Assembly: GCF_036322625.1 (NCBI RefSeq)
Contig: NZ_AP027266.1
Coordinates: forward strand, 2,235,001-2,299,000
Origin: Roseicyclus marinus
Lineage (GTDB): Bacteria > Pseudomonadota > Alphaproteobacteria > Rhodobacterales > Rhodobacteraceae
Reading direction: 5' to 3'
DNA length: 64,000 nt
Shown here piece by piece: positions 47,166 through 57,100 of the stretch; positions within the stretch are counted from its first letter, which is position 1; each line of letters begins with the position of its first letter. The position numbers and the translations under genes are program-made. The notes beneath the pieces are model-generated. The model worked only from the letters and a program-made list of their open reading frames with translations. It was not told the DNA's origin and searched no databases.

Positions 47166-48431
<1,266 letters not shown>

Positions 48432-48585
48432 ATCGTCCACCTTGAATATCTAGGGGTGGGGGGCCCCCGACCCGAGGCATTGCCCTCGGGCCGAAATTTC
48501 AGGAAAGCCTAGAACAGGCCAACCGTCATCACAATGTCAAATTCCCCGCAGGGATCGCGCGACCACAGGGTTGTGACCGGACCCG

Positions 48586-49248
48586 TCACTTGCCCTCGCC
48601 ATCCGCAGGCACGCGATTTTCCACGATCTGGTCGATCAGGCCCCACTCCTTGGCCTGCTCGGGATCCATGAAATTGTCCCGCTCCAGCGCCTCGACCACG
48701 GTCTCGAAATCCTGGCCCGTGTGCTTGACGTAGATCTGGTTCAACCGATCCTTCAGCTTCTGGGTCTCCTTGGCGTGGATCATGATGTCCGTCGCCTGGC
48801 CCTGGTACCCGCCCGAGGGCTGGTGCACCATGATGCGGCTATTGGGCAGGCTGAAGCGCATGCCCTTTTCCCCCGCCGTCAGCAGCAAGGACCCCATCGA
48901 GGCCGCCTGCCCGATCACAAGGGTCGACACCTTGGGCTTGATGTATTGCATCGTGTCATAGATCGACAGACCGCTCGTCACCACGCCGCCGGGGCTGTTG
49001 ATGTACATGCTGATTTCCTTGGACGGGTTCTCCGCCTCAAGGTGCAACAATTGTGCCACGATCAGGCTGGCCATGCCGTCATGGACCGGACCCGAGACAA
49101 AGATGATCCGCTCCTTCAGAAGCCGCGAAAAGATGTCATAGGCCCGCTCGCCCCGGCTGGTCTGTTCGACCACCATCGGCACGAGGGTGTTCATGTAGTG
49201 CTCGGTCGGATCAATCATCGCTGCCTCGGCCCCGGATACATTGCTCAT
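48586..49248 (-). CDS. clpP: ATP-dependent Clp protease proteolytic subunit ClpP
   Basis: Tetradecameric serine protease, 220 aa. It has [45 protein letters not shown], the catalytic Ser117 in GQAASMGS and His142 in MVHQPSGG, and the C-terminal [18 protein letters not shown]. The N-terminal MSNVSGAEA may be a short propeptide; a second Met (residue 11) is an alternative start. Upstream of clpX in the usual order. Confidence 0.97.
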   Translation of the reverse strand: MSNVSGAEAAMIDPTEHYMNTLVPMVVEQTSRGERAYDIFSRLLKERIIFVSGPVHDGMASLIVAQLLHLEAENPSKEISMYINSPGGVVTSGLSIYDTMQYIKPKVSTLVIGQAASMGSLLLTAGEKGMRFSLPNSRIMVHQPSGGYQGQATDIMIHAKETQKLKDRLNQIYVKHTGQDFETVVEALERDNFMDPEQAKEWGLIDQIVENRVPADGEGK

Positions 49249-49369
49249 GTCACTGCCCTAAGTCTTAGTGGTCGCATGGGGGGGCTGCAAGGGCGGGCCG
49301 GTGCTTGACTTGTCGAACCTTATCGGAAAACAGGCTGTCCTGTCTTTTCGATGTCCCAAGGGGTTGGTC

Positions 49370-50032
49370 ATGGTCCGGCAATCTTCGATCACGCTGGCTT
49401 CCGAATGTTCGGTGGCCGAGCGCGCGGCCATGACGCAGGCGCTGGAACAGGCGGGCTTCACCGGCGCGCATCTGGAACTGGGCACGGCGGCGGGCGGCAC
49501 GCTCAAGGAATTGATGGGCATCTACCCCGATGCCGCGACCCGGCCCCCCTTCCATGTCATCGACCCGATGACCTATTTCCCCGACCAATTGACCAAGGTC
49601 CGCACCAACCTGACCAATGCGGGCATCGACCCCGACAGCGTGCGCTTTCATATCGGCACCTCGGCCGATTTCCTGCCCGTCGCCCGCGCCGAAGGGTTGC
49701 AATTCGATTTCGTCTTCATCGACGGCGATCACCGGCATCGCCCGGTTCTGGCCGATCTGGCGCTCGCCGATTTCGTCACGCCCGGCGGCCTGATCGCGCT
49801 GCATGACAATGGCCCGAAATTTCCGGGCGTGGGCTGGGCCATCGACCGCTTCCTCGTCCGCAACCCCGGATACGAGCGCGTCACACAGGCCGAAACCCTC
49901 ACCCTCCTGCGCAAGACGCCCGCCGCTGGCCCCGTGCGCATCCTCTCGACCGATCTGGCCGAGGCTTCGGTGACGCAGGTCCTGTCGCGCTGGCGGCAAT
50001 CCTACCGCAAAAGACTGGCCCGCCGCGCCTGA
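49370..50032 (+). CDS. Class I SAM-dependent methyltransferase
   Basis: A 220-aa Rossmann methyltransferase of the methyltransf_24 type, starting MVRQSSITLASECSVAERAAM. The SAM motif reads HLELGTAAGGTLKEL, the acidic motif FVFIDGDHRHRPVLADLALAD, and the late strand GGLIALHDN. The substrate is unknown. It is divergent from clpP and followed 18 bp later by the photolyase-like gene. Confidence 0.82.
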   Translation: MVRQSSITLASECSVAERAAMTQALEQAGFTGAHLELGTAAGGTLKELMGIYPDAATRPPFHVIDPMTYFPDQLTKVRTNLTNAGIDPDSVRFHIGTSADFLPVARAEGLQFDFVFIDGDHRHRPVLADLALADFVTPGGLIALHDNGPKFPGVGWAIDRFLVRNPGYERVTQAETLTLLRKTPAAGPVRILSTDLAEASVTQVLSRWRQSYRKRLARRA

Positions 50033-50050
50033 CCGCCTAGATCGGGCGGC

Positions 50051-51244
50051 ATGACCGACACCGCCCTCCCCCCCGCCACCAGAACGCAAGCGCTCGAACG
50101 GCTCCGCCGCTTCCTGCCCCATGCCGGCCGCGATTATGCCGCGCAGCGCAACCATGACCTGCCGGGGCATCCCCATGTCTCGACCCTCTCGCCATGGCTG
50201 CGCCACCGCCTGATCACCGAGGCCGAGGTTCTGGAGGCCGTTCTTGGTCGCCATTCCCTGCAAGCCGCCGAAAAATTCGTGCAGGAAGTCTACTGGCGCA
50301 CCTATTGGAAAGGCTGGCTCGAACTGCGCCCCGCCATCTGGGGCGACTACCGCGCGGGCCTTGACCGCGTTCTGGCCGATGGGTCGATGACGGATCGTCT
50401 CGCACAGGCCGAGGCCGGGCAGACCGGCATCGCCTGTTTCGACGCCTGGATGCAGGAACTTGTCGCCACGGGCTACCTGCACAACCACGCACGGATGTGG
50501 GCGGCCTCGATCTGGATCTTCACCCTCCGCCTCCCGTGGGAGGCAGGGGCCGATCTCTTCCTGCGCCACCTGCTCGACGGCGATCCGGCCTCCAACACGC
50601 TCTCCTGGCGCTGGGTCGCGGGCCTCCAGACCAAGGGCAAGCATTACCTCGCCCGCCCCGACAATATCGCGAAATACACCGGCGGACGGTTCCAGCCCAC
50701 GGGCCTTGTCACGGATGCCGAGCCCCTGCGCGGCCCCGATGCGCCCAAACCGCGCCCCGCACCCAGGGGCGACACGCCCCGCCCCGGCCTCAAGACCGCG
50801 ATCCTCCTGACCGAAGAGGACCTTTCGCCCGGCTTCCTGCTCGACGCGCTCGACGGCCCGCCCGTGGCCCATGCCGCCCTTCTGTCGGTCACGGGCCGCT
50901 CGCCCCGCCCCGTCGCCCCGCGCGTCCTCGACTTCACCCGCGCCGCCATCACCGATGCCCGTGACCGCTGGTCCGACCGCATGGGCGCGGCCGGTCCCCT
51001 GACCGACGATCCGGGCGACATCCTGACATGGGCGAAGGCCCAGGGGATCGAGCAGCTCGTCACCCCCTATGCCCCGGTCGGTCCGGCGGCCACCGCCCTC
51101 TCGCGGCTCGACCGCGCACTGGCCGCCGAGAGGATCACGCTCGTCCGCCTGCTCCGCCCCTACGACGCCTCCGCATGGCCCCACGCGACCCACGGCTTCT
51201 TCCGCTTCAAGGAGGCGATCCCCGCCCTTGTTGCAGAGTTGTGA
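50051..51244 (+). CDS. Photolyase/cryptochrome-like FAD-binding protein with swapped domain order
   Basis: A 397-aa protein. Residues from about 10 to 225 match the FAD-binding domain of photolyases: STLSPWLRHRLIT, KFVQEVYWRTYWKGW, GYLHNHARMWAASIWIF, DGDPASNTLSWRWVAGLQTKGKHY and NIAKYTGGRFQP. In normal photolyases an alpha/beta antenna domain of about 130-200 residues comes first; here nothing precedes it. Instead residues from about 245 to 397 look like that domain (KTAILLTEEDLSPGFLLDAL, then ILTWAKAQGIEQLVTPY and HGFFRFKEAIPAL, like its usual end). Whether it repairs DNA or senses light cannot be told. Confidence 0.8.
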   Translation: MTDTALPPATRTQALERLRRFLPHAGRDYAAQRNHDLPGHPHVSTLSPWLRHRLITEAEVLEAVLGRHSLQAAEKFVQEVYWRTYWKGWLELRPAIWGDYRAGLDRVLADGSMTDRLAQAEAGQTGIACFDAWMQELVATGYLHNHARMWAASIWIFTLRLPWEAGADLFLRHLLDGDPASNTLSWRWVAGLQTKGKHYLARPDNIAKYTGGRFQPTGLVTDAEPLRGPDAPKPRPAPRGDTPRPGLKTAILLTEEDLSPGFLLDALDGPPVAHAALLSVTGRSPRPVAPRVLDFTRAAITDARDRWSDRMGAAGPLTDDPGDILTWAKAQGIEQLVTPYAPVGPAATALSRLDRALAAERITLVRLLRPYDASAWPHATHGFFRFKEAIPALVAEL

Positions 51245-51330
51245 GCTTTCCTGTGGATAAGTTAAGATGATGTTCGATTAGTGATAGGCCATTAAGAAAC
51301 GGCTCTGAATTTTAGGCTTCTCTTAACGGA

Positions 51331-52131
51331 TTAGGACAAGCCATTAACCGGATCGTAACGATGCAGGTCGCGCAAAAGGGCGATGAACCCCTGCGTCTGC
51401 GCCGCCAGATCCGCCTCGCCTAGCTCCGCCGTCGCCCGCGACGCATCCCCCACCGTTCCCTTTGGGTTCAGGTCATTGGCCAGCCACCCCAAATTCGCAT
51501 CGGCCATGTGATAGCCCAGCTTCGCCGACCCCTGCCGGAGTGCCGTCTGACGGCTCTCGAAATTCTCCACCATCTCTGCCCGCACAAGATCGGGGCGCGT
51601 GGCCAGCATCATCGAAGTCTCTGATAATCCACCATGAATATCGATCATCGGCCCTTCGGGATAGGTATAGACCCGCGCGCCACCCAGCCGCGTCCAGGCC
51701 GTTGTCGCGACCGACATCCCCAGCGTCTGCCGCAACTCGCGCGCCACGATCTCCATCGGCGCGACATTGCCGCCATGGCTTGTCACGATGACCATCTTGG
51801 ACAGGCCCGCCCGCGCCACGCTTTGTCCGATCTCGATCCAGGCCCGGATCGCCGTTTCCCAGGTCAGCGTCAAAGTTCCTGCAAATTCAATATGTTCGTT
51901 CGATTTGCAGACCTGCTGCACCGGCAGGAAACTGGCCGGAACCTCCTCGGGCAATTCCGCCACGACCCGCGCCACCATCGCTTCGGCCAGGATCGCATCG
52001 ACCCCCACGGGCAGATGCGGCCCATGCTGCTCGATCGCCGCGACCGGCAGAACGGCGATCCAACCCGTTGTATCGCTTGACGAAAAATCGCGCGTCGTCA
52101 TCTCGCGCCAGATCGGTTTGGGCAGGTGCAT
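51331..52131 (-). CDS. Creatininase family amidohydrolase
   Basis: A metal-dependent hydrolase of 266 aa from MHLPKPIWREMTTRDF. Metal motifs of the creatininase fold are AAIEQHGPHLPVGVDAILAE, NEHIEFAGTLTLTWET, VIVTSHGGNVAPME and DIHGGLSETSMMLATRP, where the last carries the bridging His/Glu. Substrates in the family range from creatinine to formylated pterin or mycofactocin intermediates; none can be assigned here. The convergent gap to the photolyase-like gene (51245-51330) is AT-rich without a clear terminator. Confidence 0.88.
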   Translation of the reverse strand: MHLPKPIWREMTTRDFSSSDTTGWIAVLPVAAIEQHGPHLPVGVDAILAEAMVARVVAELPEEVPASFLPVQQVCKSNEHIEFAGTLTLTWETAIRAWIEIGQSVARAGLSKMVIVTSHGGNVAPMEIVARELRQTLGMSVATTAWTRLGGARVYTYPEGPMIDIHGGLSETSMMLATRPDLVRAEMVENFESRQTALRQGSAKLGYHMADANLGWLANDLNPKGTVGDASRATAELGEADLAAQTQGFIALLRDLHRYDPVNGLS

Positions 52132-52288
52132 GATATCCTCCGTCGCCTCCGCTGATCGGGCCAGCCGCTGTCCGCGTCCATCCATCGCGCAGCGCCAAGC
52201 CCCTGATTTTCGACACTTTGCCCGCTTTCCGGGCATCCCGATCCCCAAACGCCCAAGCCCGCATCACCCAAGGATCGCCGCCCCGGGG

Positions 52289-52305
52289 TTGCACAACTGG
52301 TGCAA
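52289..52305. promoter_or_regulatory. Inverted repeat upstream of glutaryl-CoA dehydrogenase
   Basis: TTGCAC-AACTG-GTGCAA is a perfect 6-5-6 inverted repeat, 38 bp upstream of the gcdH start in the divergent gap with the creatininase gene. It looks like an operator for a dimeric regulator; no regulator gene is adjacent. A good ribosome site AGGAGA follows at 52331. Confidence 0.55.
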
Positions 52306-52342
52306 ATGATATGAATCGAGGCAACCCATCAGGAGACACGCC

Positions 52343-53557
52343 ATGCCCGACGGACACACCCGCCACACCGGCCCCTCGCTCGCGCCCTTCGACTGGGCCG
52401 ATCCGTTCCACCTTGCCGAGCAGCTGTCCGAAGAGGAACGCATGGTCGCCGAAAGCGCGCGGGCCTATGCGCAGGACAAGCTCTTGCCGCGGGTCAGCGA
52501 CGCCTATCTGAACGAGACCGTAGCCCCTGAAATCTTTGCAGAAATGGGCGCCATGGGGCTTCTGGGCGTCACCATTCCCGAGGAATTTGGCGGCATCGGC
52601 ACGGGCTATGTCACCTATGGCCTCGTCGCCCGCGAGGTCGAGCGCGTCGACAGCGGCTACCGCTCGATGATGTCGGTCCAATCCTCGCTCGTCATGTACC
52701 CGATCCACGCCTATGGCACCGAGGCGCAGAAGGCGAAATACCTGCCGGGCCTCGCCGCAGGCACGCTGATCGGCTGCTTCGGCCTCACCGAACCCGACGC
52801 GGGCTCGGACCCCGCGGGGATGAAGACCGTCGCGAAAAAAACCGATGGCGGCTACGTGCTGAACGGGGCCAAGATGTGGATTTCCAACAGCCCGATTGCC
52901 GATGTTTTCGTGGTTTGGGCCAAATCCGAGGCACATGGGGGCAAAATTCGGGGCTTCGTGCTCGAAAAGGGGATGAAGGGTCTGTCCGCCCCCAAGATCG
53001 GCGGCAAGCTGTCCTTGCGCGCCAGCGTCACGGGCGAGATCGTGATGAAGGACGTGGAAGTCGGCGAAGACGCGCTTTTGCCCGGTGTCGAGGGGCTCAA
53101 GGGCCCCTTCGGCTGCCTCAACCGCGCGCGCTACGGCATTGCCTGGGGCGTGATGGGCGCGGCCGAGGACTGCTGGCACCGCGCACGCCAATACGGGCTC
53201 GACCGGGTGCAATTCGGGCGCCCCTTGGCCCAGACGCAATTGTTCCAGAAGAAACTGGCCGACATGCAGACCGAGATCGCGCTGGGGCTTCAGGCGGCCC
53301 TCCGCGCGGGCCGGATGATGGATGAAGGCAGCTGCGCGCCCGAGGTCATCTCCCTGATAAAGCGCAACAATTGCGGCAAGGCGCTGGATATCGCACGCGC
53401 CGCGCGCGACATGCATGGCGGCAACGGGATCATGGCGGAATACCACGTGATGCGTCATGCCCAGAACCTCGAGACGGTGAACACCTACGAGGGCACGCAT
53501 GATGTCCACGCGCTGATCCTGGGCCGCGCACAGACCGGGCTTCAGGCGTTTTTCTGA
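52343..53557 (+). CDS. gcdH: Glutaryl-CoA dehydrogenase
   Basis: FAD enzyme that oxidises and decarboxylates glutaryl-CoA to crotonyl-CoA (lysine and tryptophan breakdown). 404 aa. Signatures: [70 protein letters not shown] and the catalytic-Glu segment [20 protein letters not shown]. The SVQSSL and EGTHD motifs distinguish GcdH from other acyl-CoA dehydrogenases. Confidence 0.93.
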   Translation: MPDGHTRHTGPSLAPFDWADPFHLAEQLSEEERMVAESARAYAQDKLLPRVSDAYLNETVAPEIFAEMGAMGLLGVTIPEEFGGIGTGYVTYGLVAREVERVDSGYRSMMSVQSSLVMYPIHAYGTEAQKAKYLPGLAAGTLIGCFGLTEPDAGSDPAGMKTVAKKTDGGYVLNGAKMWISNSPIADVFVVWAKSEAHGGKIRGFVLEKGMKGLSAPKIGGKLSLRASVTGEIVMKDVEVGEDALLPGVEGLKGPFGCLNRARYGIAWGVMGAAEDCWHRARQYGLDRVQFGRPLAQTQLFQKKLADMQTEIALGLQAALRAGRMMDEGSCAPEVISLIKRNNCGKALDIARAARDMHGGNGIMAEYHVMRHAQNLETVNTYEGTHDVHALILGRAQTGLQAFF

Positions 53558-53559
53558 GC

Positions 53560-53617
53560 GCCGATTATTCGTACGAATAATCGGCTCCCCTGAATTTTCG
53601 TACGAAAATTCAGGGGA
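53560..53617. terminator. Two adjacent long perfect palindromes between convergent genes
   Basis: A 26-bp palindrome (53560-53585) and a 32-bp palindrome (53586-53617) abut with no gap. Both are perfect and share the core TTCGTACGAA. They occupy the whole space between the gcdH stop and the choV stop codon. As RNA each would form a long AU-rich hairpin on either strand, so a bidirectional terminator is likely (inference). Confidence 0.7.
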
Positions 53618-54631
53618 TTACGACCCAAGTCGCGCGGTCACGCTTTCGGGCGTGACCGTGCCCACCACGCGACCCGCCTCTTCCACCGCCAGCGCGGCGG
53701 GGCTTTCGGCGAACCGCTTCAGGATGTCGCGCACCGGCAGATCGGCCGCGATACGGTCACCCGCACCCGGCACCGGCTGCATCACGTCGCGCGCGGTCAG
53801 AACTCCCAAAGGGTTCATATTGGCCACGAATTCCGCGACATATTCATTGGCCGGCTCCGAGAAAATCTCGCGCGGGGTGCCGCATTGCACGATCCGTCCG
53901 CCTTCCATGATGGCGATGCGATTGCCGATCTTGAACGCCTCGTCGAGGTCATGGCTGACAAAGATGATGGTGCGTTTCAGGTCACGTTGCAGATCAAGGA
54001 GCTCATCCTGAAGCTTGGACCGGATCAGCGGGTCTAGCGCGGAAAAAGGCTCGTCCATCAACAAGATGGGGGCCTCTGTCGCAAAGGCGCGCGCAAGTCC
54101 CACGCGCTGCTGCATGCCGCCCGACAATTCCCCGACCAGGGCATCGGCCCGGTCCGCGAGGCCCACAAGCTCCAACTGCCGCGCGACCCGCGCGCGGCGC
54201 TCCTCGGCCCCGAGACCTGCGAGTTCAAGGCCAAGCCCAACGTTGTCGCGGACGCTGCGCCAGGGCAAAAGGCCGAATTGCTGGAACACCATGGTCACGG
54301 CCGTCTGCCGCAACCCGCGCAGGGCCGCGCCCCGCGCCTCGGTGACATTGACCATCCTGTCGCCCACGCGCACCTCGACATGGCCGCGCACCACGGGATT
54401 CAACGCATTGACAGCCCGCAGGAGCGTGGATTTGCCCGAGCCGGAAAGCCCCATGAGAACAAGGATTTCCCCCTCTTCCACGTCCAGCGTGCAATCATGC
54501 ACCCCCAGAACCTGCCCGGTCGCGGACTGGATCTCGGCCCGGCTTGCCCCGGCATCGGCCTGCTCCAGCGCCGCCTCGGGGTGGTCGCCAAACATGATGC
54601 AGACATCGTGGAAACGGACAGCATGGGTCAT
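53618..54631 (-). CDS. choV: Choline/quaternary-amine ABC transporter ATP-binding protein
   Basis: Cytoplasmic ATPase of a ProV/ChoV-type importer, 337 aa. Walker A LMGLSGSGKSTLLRAVNAL, Q-loop VFQQFGLLPWRSVRDNV, signature LSGGMQQRVGLARA, Walker B PILLMDEPFSALDPL and the switch FVSHDLDEA. A partial C-terminal CBS-like region (ADLPVRDILKRFAESPAALAVEEAGRVVGTVTPESV) is typical. The N-terminal insertion HPEAALEQADAGASRAEIQ matches ChoV rather than ProV. Its start overlaps the GFA gene by 4 bp. Confidence 0.92.
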   Translation of the reverse strand: MTHAVRFHDVCIMFGDHPEAALEQADAGASRAEIQSATGQVLGVHDCTLDVEEGEILVLMGLSGSGKSTLLRAVNALNPVVRGHVEVRVGDRMVNVTEARGAALRGLRQTAVTMVFQQFGLLPWRSVRDNVGLGLELAGLGAEERRARVARQLELVGLADRADALVGELSGGMQQRVGLARAFATEAPILLMDEPFSALDPLIRSKLQDELLDLQRDLKRTIIFVSHDLDEAFKIGNRIAIMEGGRIVQCGTPREIFSEPANEYVAEFVANMNPLGVLTARDVMQPVPGAGDRIAADLPVRDILKRFAESPAALAVEEAGRVVGTVTPESVTARLGS

Positions 54632-55044
54632 GTCGGGGATTTCTCGTAACGCAGGATTCCGTCGATCCGGGGCGGGGCCCCATCGGACGGGTGGTTGATG
54701 CCGTCATTGACCGGGATGTCCGGCAGGTCCCAGACAGACAGACCCTTCAGACAGGCCAAGTTGACGCCGAATTGGTTCGGATTCGAGCGGCGCTGATGAT
54801 GCGTATAGATCCCGCAGGTCCGGCAAAAGAAGTGCCGCGCGGTCCTGCTGCCGAATTGGTAGAGGGTCAGGTTGTCCTCGCCCGTCACGAATTCGATCCC
54901 GTCAAGCGCGGCGGAAACGGCCACGGCGCCCCGCATCGTGCAATAGGAACAGGTGCAGCGCCGTGCCGAGGCAAGACCGTCGGGCAGCGTCACGCGAAAC
55001 TGGACGGTTCCGCAATGGCAAGATGCCTCAAGGATTTCGGTCAT
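54628..55044 (-). CDS. GFA family zinc protein inside the choline transporter operon
   Basis: A 138-aa protein of the GFA/Mss4-like fold, starting MTEILEASCHCGTVQFRV. Cysteine ligands are visible as SCHCG, CTCSYC and FFCRTCGIYTHHQ. GFA proteins are annotated as glutathione-dependent formaldehyde-activating, but most have no proven activity. It is coupled by 4-bp overlaps to choW upstream and choV downstream, so it is made with the transporter. Choline breakdown releases formaldehyde at the glycine betaine demethylation steps, a possible link (inference). Confidence 0.88.
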   Translation of the reverse strand: MTEILEASCHCGTVQFRVTLPDGLASARRCTCSYCTMRGAVAVSAALDGIEFVTGEDNLTLYQFGSRTARHFFCRTCGIYTHHQRRSNPNQFGVNLACLKGLSVWDLPDIPVNDGINHPSDGAPPRIDGILRYEKSPT

Positions 55045-55994
55045 CTGCGCCCCACCCTCAGCACCCGGTCGAGCAGGATCGCCACGACCACGATGATCAA
55101 CCCCGCCTCGAAACCGAGCCCGGTGTTGACCTGGTTGAGCGCCCGCACCACGGGCACGCCCAGCCCATCCGCGCCGACCAGCGCCGCGATCACCACCATG
55201 GACAGCGACAGCATGATGGTCTGGTTCAGCCCCGCCATGATCTGCGGCGCGGCATAGGGCAGCTCGACCTTCCACAGCTTCTGGCGCGGGGTGGCGCCGA
55301 AGGCATCGGCGGCCTCGATCAGCGACACAGGCGTCGAAGATATGCCCAGATGCGTCAGACGGATCGGCGCGGGCAGGACGAAGATGACGGTGGCGATCAG
55401 CCCCGGCACCATGCCGATGCCGAAGAAAACGATGGCCGGGATCAGGTAGACAAAGGTCGGCAGCGTCTGCATCAGGTCCAGCACGGGCCGCATGCCGGTA
55501 TAAAGCCTTGGCCTGTGGGCCGCCGCGATGCCAATGGGCACGCCCAGCCCCATGCAGACCACGCAGGCCGACAGAACCAGCGTCAGGCTTTCGGTCGTTT
55601 CCTCCCAATAGCCCTGGTTGATGATGAACAGGAGCCCCGCCCCGACCAGCGCCGGCACCCGCCACCCATGATGGAGCCGCCAGACCAGCCCCACGAAAAT
55701 CAGCATCACAAGAAAGGGGTGCCAATCAGGCGGGTAGAGATAGTCGATCTCGGACCGGCGCAGATCGTAAAACCAGCCGGTGTTGGGCGGCTCCTGCAAC
55801 AGCGCGAGGATGGCCTCGATGAGGACCTCGAGCCCCGCGGCCACGGCATCGAACAGGCCCGACAGGTTGGATTGCAACCAGTCGAACCCGGCCTCGGCGG
55901 CGTCGCCCACGCGCAATTTGCATTCGGCGACAGCCCCAAGCGGGCCCAACCCCTCGGGCCAGCCGTCATCGCACTCGGTCAGCCAGTTCAACAC
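55041..55994 (-). CDS. choW: Choline/quaternary-amine ABC transporter permease
   Basis: Inner-membrane permease of 317 aa with about seven hydrophobic helices. The N-terminal 65 residues are soluble (MLNWLTECDDGWPEGLGPLG). The BPD_transp_1 coupling region is EAADAFGATPRQKLWKVELPYAAPQIMAGLNQTIM. The segments PVLDLMQTLPTFVYLIPAIVFFGIG and GLGVPVVRALNQVNTGLGFEAG match ChoW/ProW. Confidence 0.93.
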   Translation of the reverse strand: MLNWLTECDDGWPEGLGPLGAVAECKLRVGDAAEAGFDWLQSNLSGLFDAVAAGLEVLIEAILALLQEPPNTGWFYDLRRSEIDYLYPPDWHPFLVMLIFVGLVWRLHHGWRVPALVGAGLLFIINQGYWEETTESLTLVLSACVVCMGLGVPIGIAAAHRPRLYTGMRPVLDLMQTLPTFVYLIPAIVFFGIGMVPGLIATVIFVLPAPIRLTHLGISSTPVSLIEAADAFGATPRQKLWKVELPYAAPQIMAGLNQTIMLSLSMVVIAALVGADGLGVPVVRALNQVNTGLGFEAGLIIVVVAILLDRVLRVGRR

Positions 55995-56010
55995 AGCGGT
56001 TCCTCCGGTC

Positions 56011-56046
56011 GTGGAAAGGGCGGCACGCGTCCTGCGCGCACCGCCC
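56011..56046 (-). terminator. Attenuator hairpin between choX and choW
   Basis: On the minus strand GGGCGGTGCGCG pairs with CGCGTGCCGCCC (12 bp, two G-U pairs, 5-nt loop) followed by TTTCC. The weak U-run suggests partial termination or 3'-end protection, which would give more binding protein than permease. Confidence 0.65.
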
Positions 56047-56064
56047 CGGCCAAGCGATCAGCCC

Positions 56065-57009
56065 TCAGAGACCCAGCGCCGCGGACACGGCCGCCGCCGC
56101 ATCGCCGCCGTCGATCGTGGTCACGCCGTCCAGCCAGCCCATGACCGTGTCGGGGTTGGCCGCCATCCATGCGGTCGCGGCCTCGTCCGGGTCGGTGCCA
56201 TCGTTCAGGATCGCGCCCATGATCTCGTTTTCCATGGCCAGCGTGAATTCGAGATTGGTCAGCAGTTGCCCCACGTTCGGGCAGGCCTCGACATAGCCGG
56301 CGCTCGTGTTGGTGTAGACGGTCGCGCCGCCCAGATCGGGACCGAACCAATCGTCGCCGCCCGTCAGGTAGGTCAGATCGAAATTGGCGTTCATCGGATG
56401 CGGTTCCCAAGCCAGGAACACGATCGGCTCGCCCCGGTCGACGGCGCGGGCGACCTGCGCCAGCATGCCTTGTTCCGAGCTTTCGACCACGTCGAATTCC
56501 GCCGCACCAAGGCCGAAGGCATCGGCCGCGATCATGTCGAGGATCAGGCGATTGCCGTCATTGCCCGGCTCGATCCCGTAGATCTCGCCATCCAGCGCAT
56601 CGGCGGCCCCCGCGATATCGCTGAAATCGGCGATCCCCATGGCCGCGCCATGCGCATTGGTGGCCAGCGTGTATTTCGCGCCGGTCAGGTTCGCACGGAC
56701 CGTATCGACGGTGCCCGCATCACGGTAGGGCGCGATATCGGCCTCCATCGTGGGCATCCAGTTGCCGAGAAACACGTCGATGTCGCCCGAGGCGAGCGAG
56801 GTATAGGTCACCGGCACCGACAGGACGCGGATCTCGGTCTCATAGCCAAGCGCCTCCAGCACCACGGTGGTGGCGGCCGTCGTCGCGGTAATGTCGGTCC
56901 AGCCCACGTCCGAAAACGTCACGGTGGCGCAATCGTCCTGCGCCATGGCCGCGCCTGCGACAAGGCTGAGCGCCAGCGCGCTGGCCGCGCTGCGGGTCAA
57001 AAGGCTCAT
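56065..57009 (-). CDS. choX: Choline ABC transporter substrate-binding protein
   Basis: Periplasmic binding protein of 314 aa. Signal peptide MSLLTRSAASALALSLVAGAAMAQ, then OpuAC-type VTFSDVGWTDITATTAATTVVLEALGYE, DVFLGNWMPTMEADIAPYR, GIEPGNDGNRLILDMI and FLAWEPHPMNANFDLTYLTGG. The Trp residues and WEPHPMN segment fit choline-binding ChoX. I choose MSLLT because AGGGAG lies 9 nt before it; a Met two codons upstream is too close to that site. Confidence 0.92.
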   Translation of the reverse strand: MSLLTRSAASALALSLVAGAAMAQDDCATVTFSDVGWTDITATTAATTVVLEALGYETEIRVLSVPVTYTSLASGDIDVFLGNWMPTMEADIAPYRDAGTVDTVRANLTGAKYTLATNAHGAAMGIADFSDIAGAADALDGEIYGIEPGNDGNRLILDMIAADAFGLGAAEFDVVESSEQGMLAQVARAVDRGEPIVFLAWEPHPMNANFDLTYLTGGDDWFGPDLGGATVYTNTSAGYVEACPNVGQLLTNLEFTLAMENEIMGAILNDGTDPDEAATAWMAANPDTVMGWLDGVTTIDGGDAAAAVSAALGL

Positions 57010-57038
57010 GGTCATATCTCCCTGTTCTGGTCGTTTTG

Positions 57039-57058
57039 TTGATTGACCAGTCAATTAA
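57039..57058. promoter_or_regulatory. BetI operator between choX and betI
   Basis: Contains ATTGACCAGTCAAT (57042-57055), a near-perfect inverted repeat within TTGATTGACCAGTCAATTAA. It resembles the known E. coli BetI operator, which has TTGATTG at one side and CAAT at the other. It lies between the divergent choX and betI starts, so BetI probably represses both units until choline binds. Confidence 0.75.
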
Positions 57059-57100
57059 AAACCTGTTTTCTGCGGCAATGCAACCATCGAGGGACTTGCG

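Noticed and set aside
57039-57055. FnrL-type site TTGAT...TCAA upstream of betI
   Set aside because: Spacing between half-sites is two bases too long for FnrL, while the repeat fits a BetI operator.
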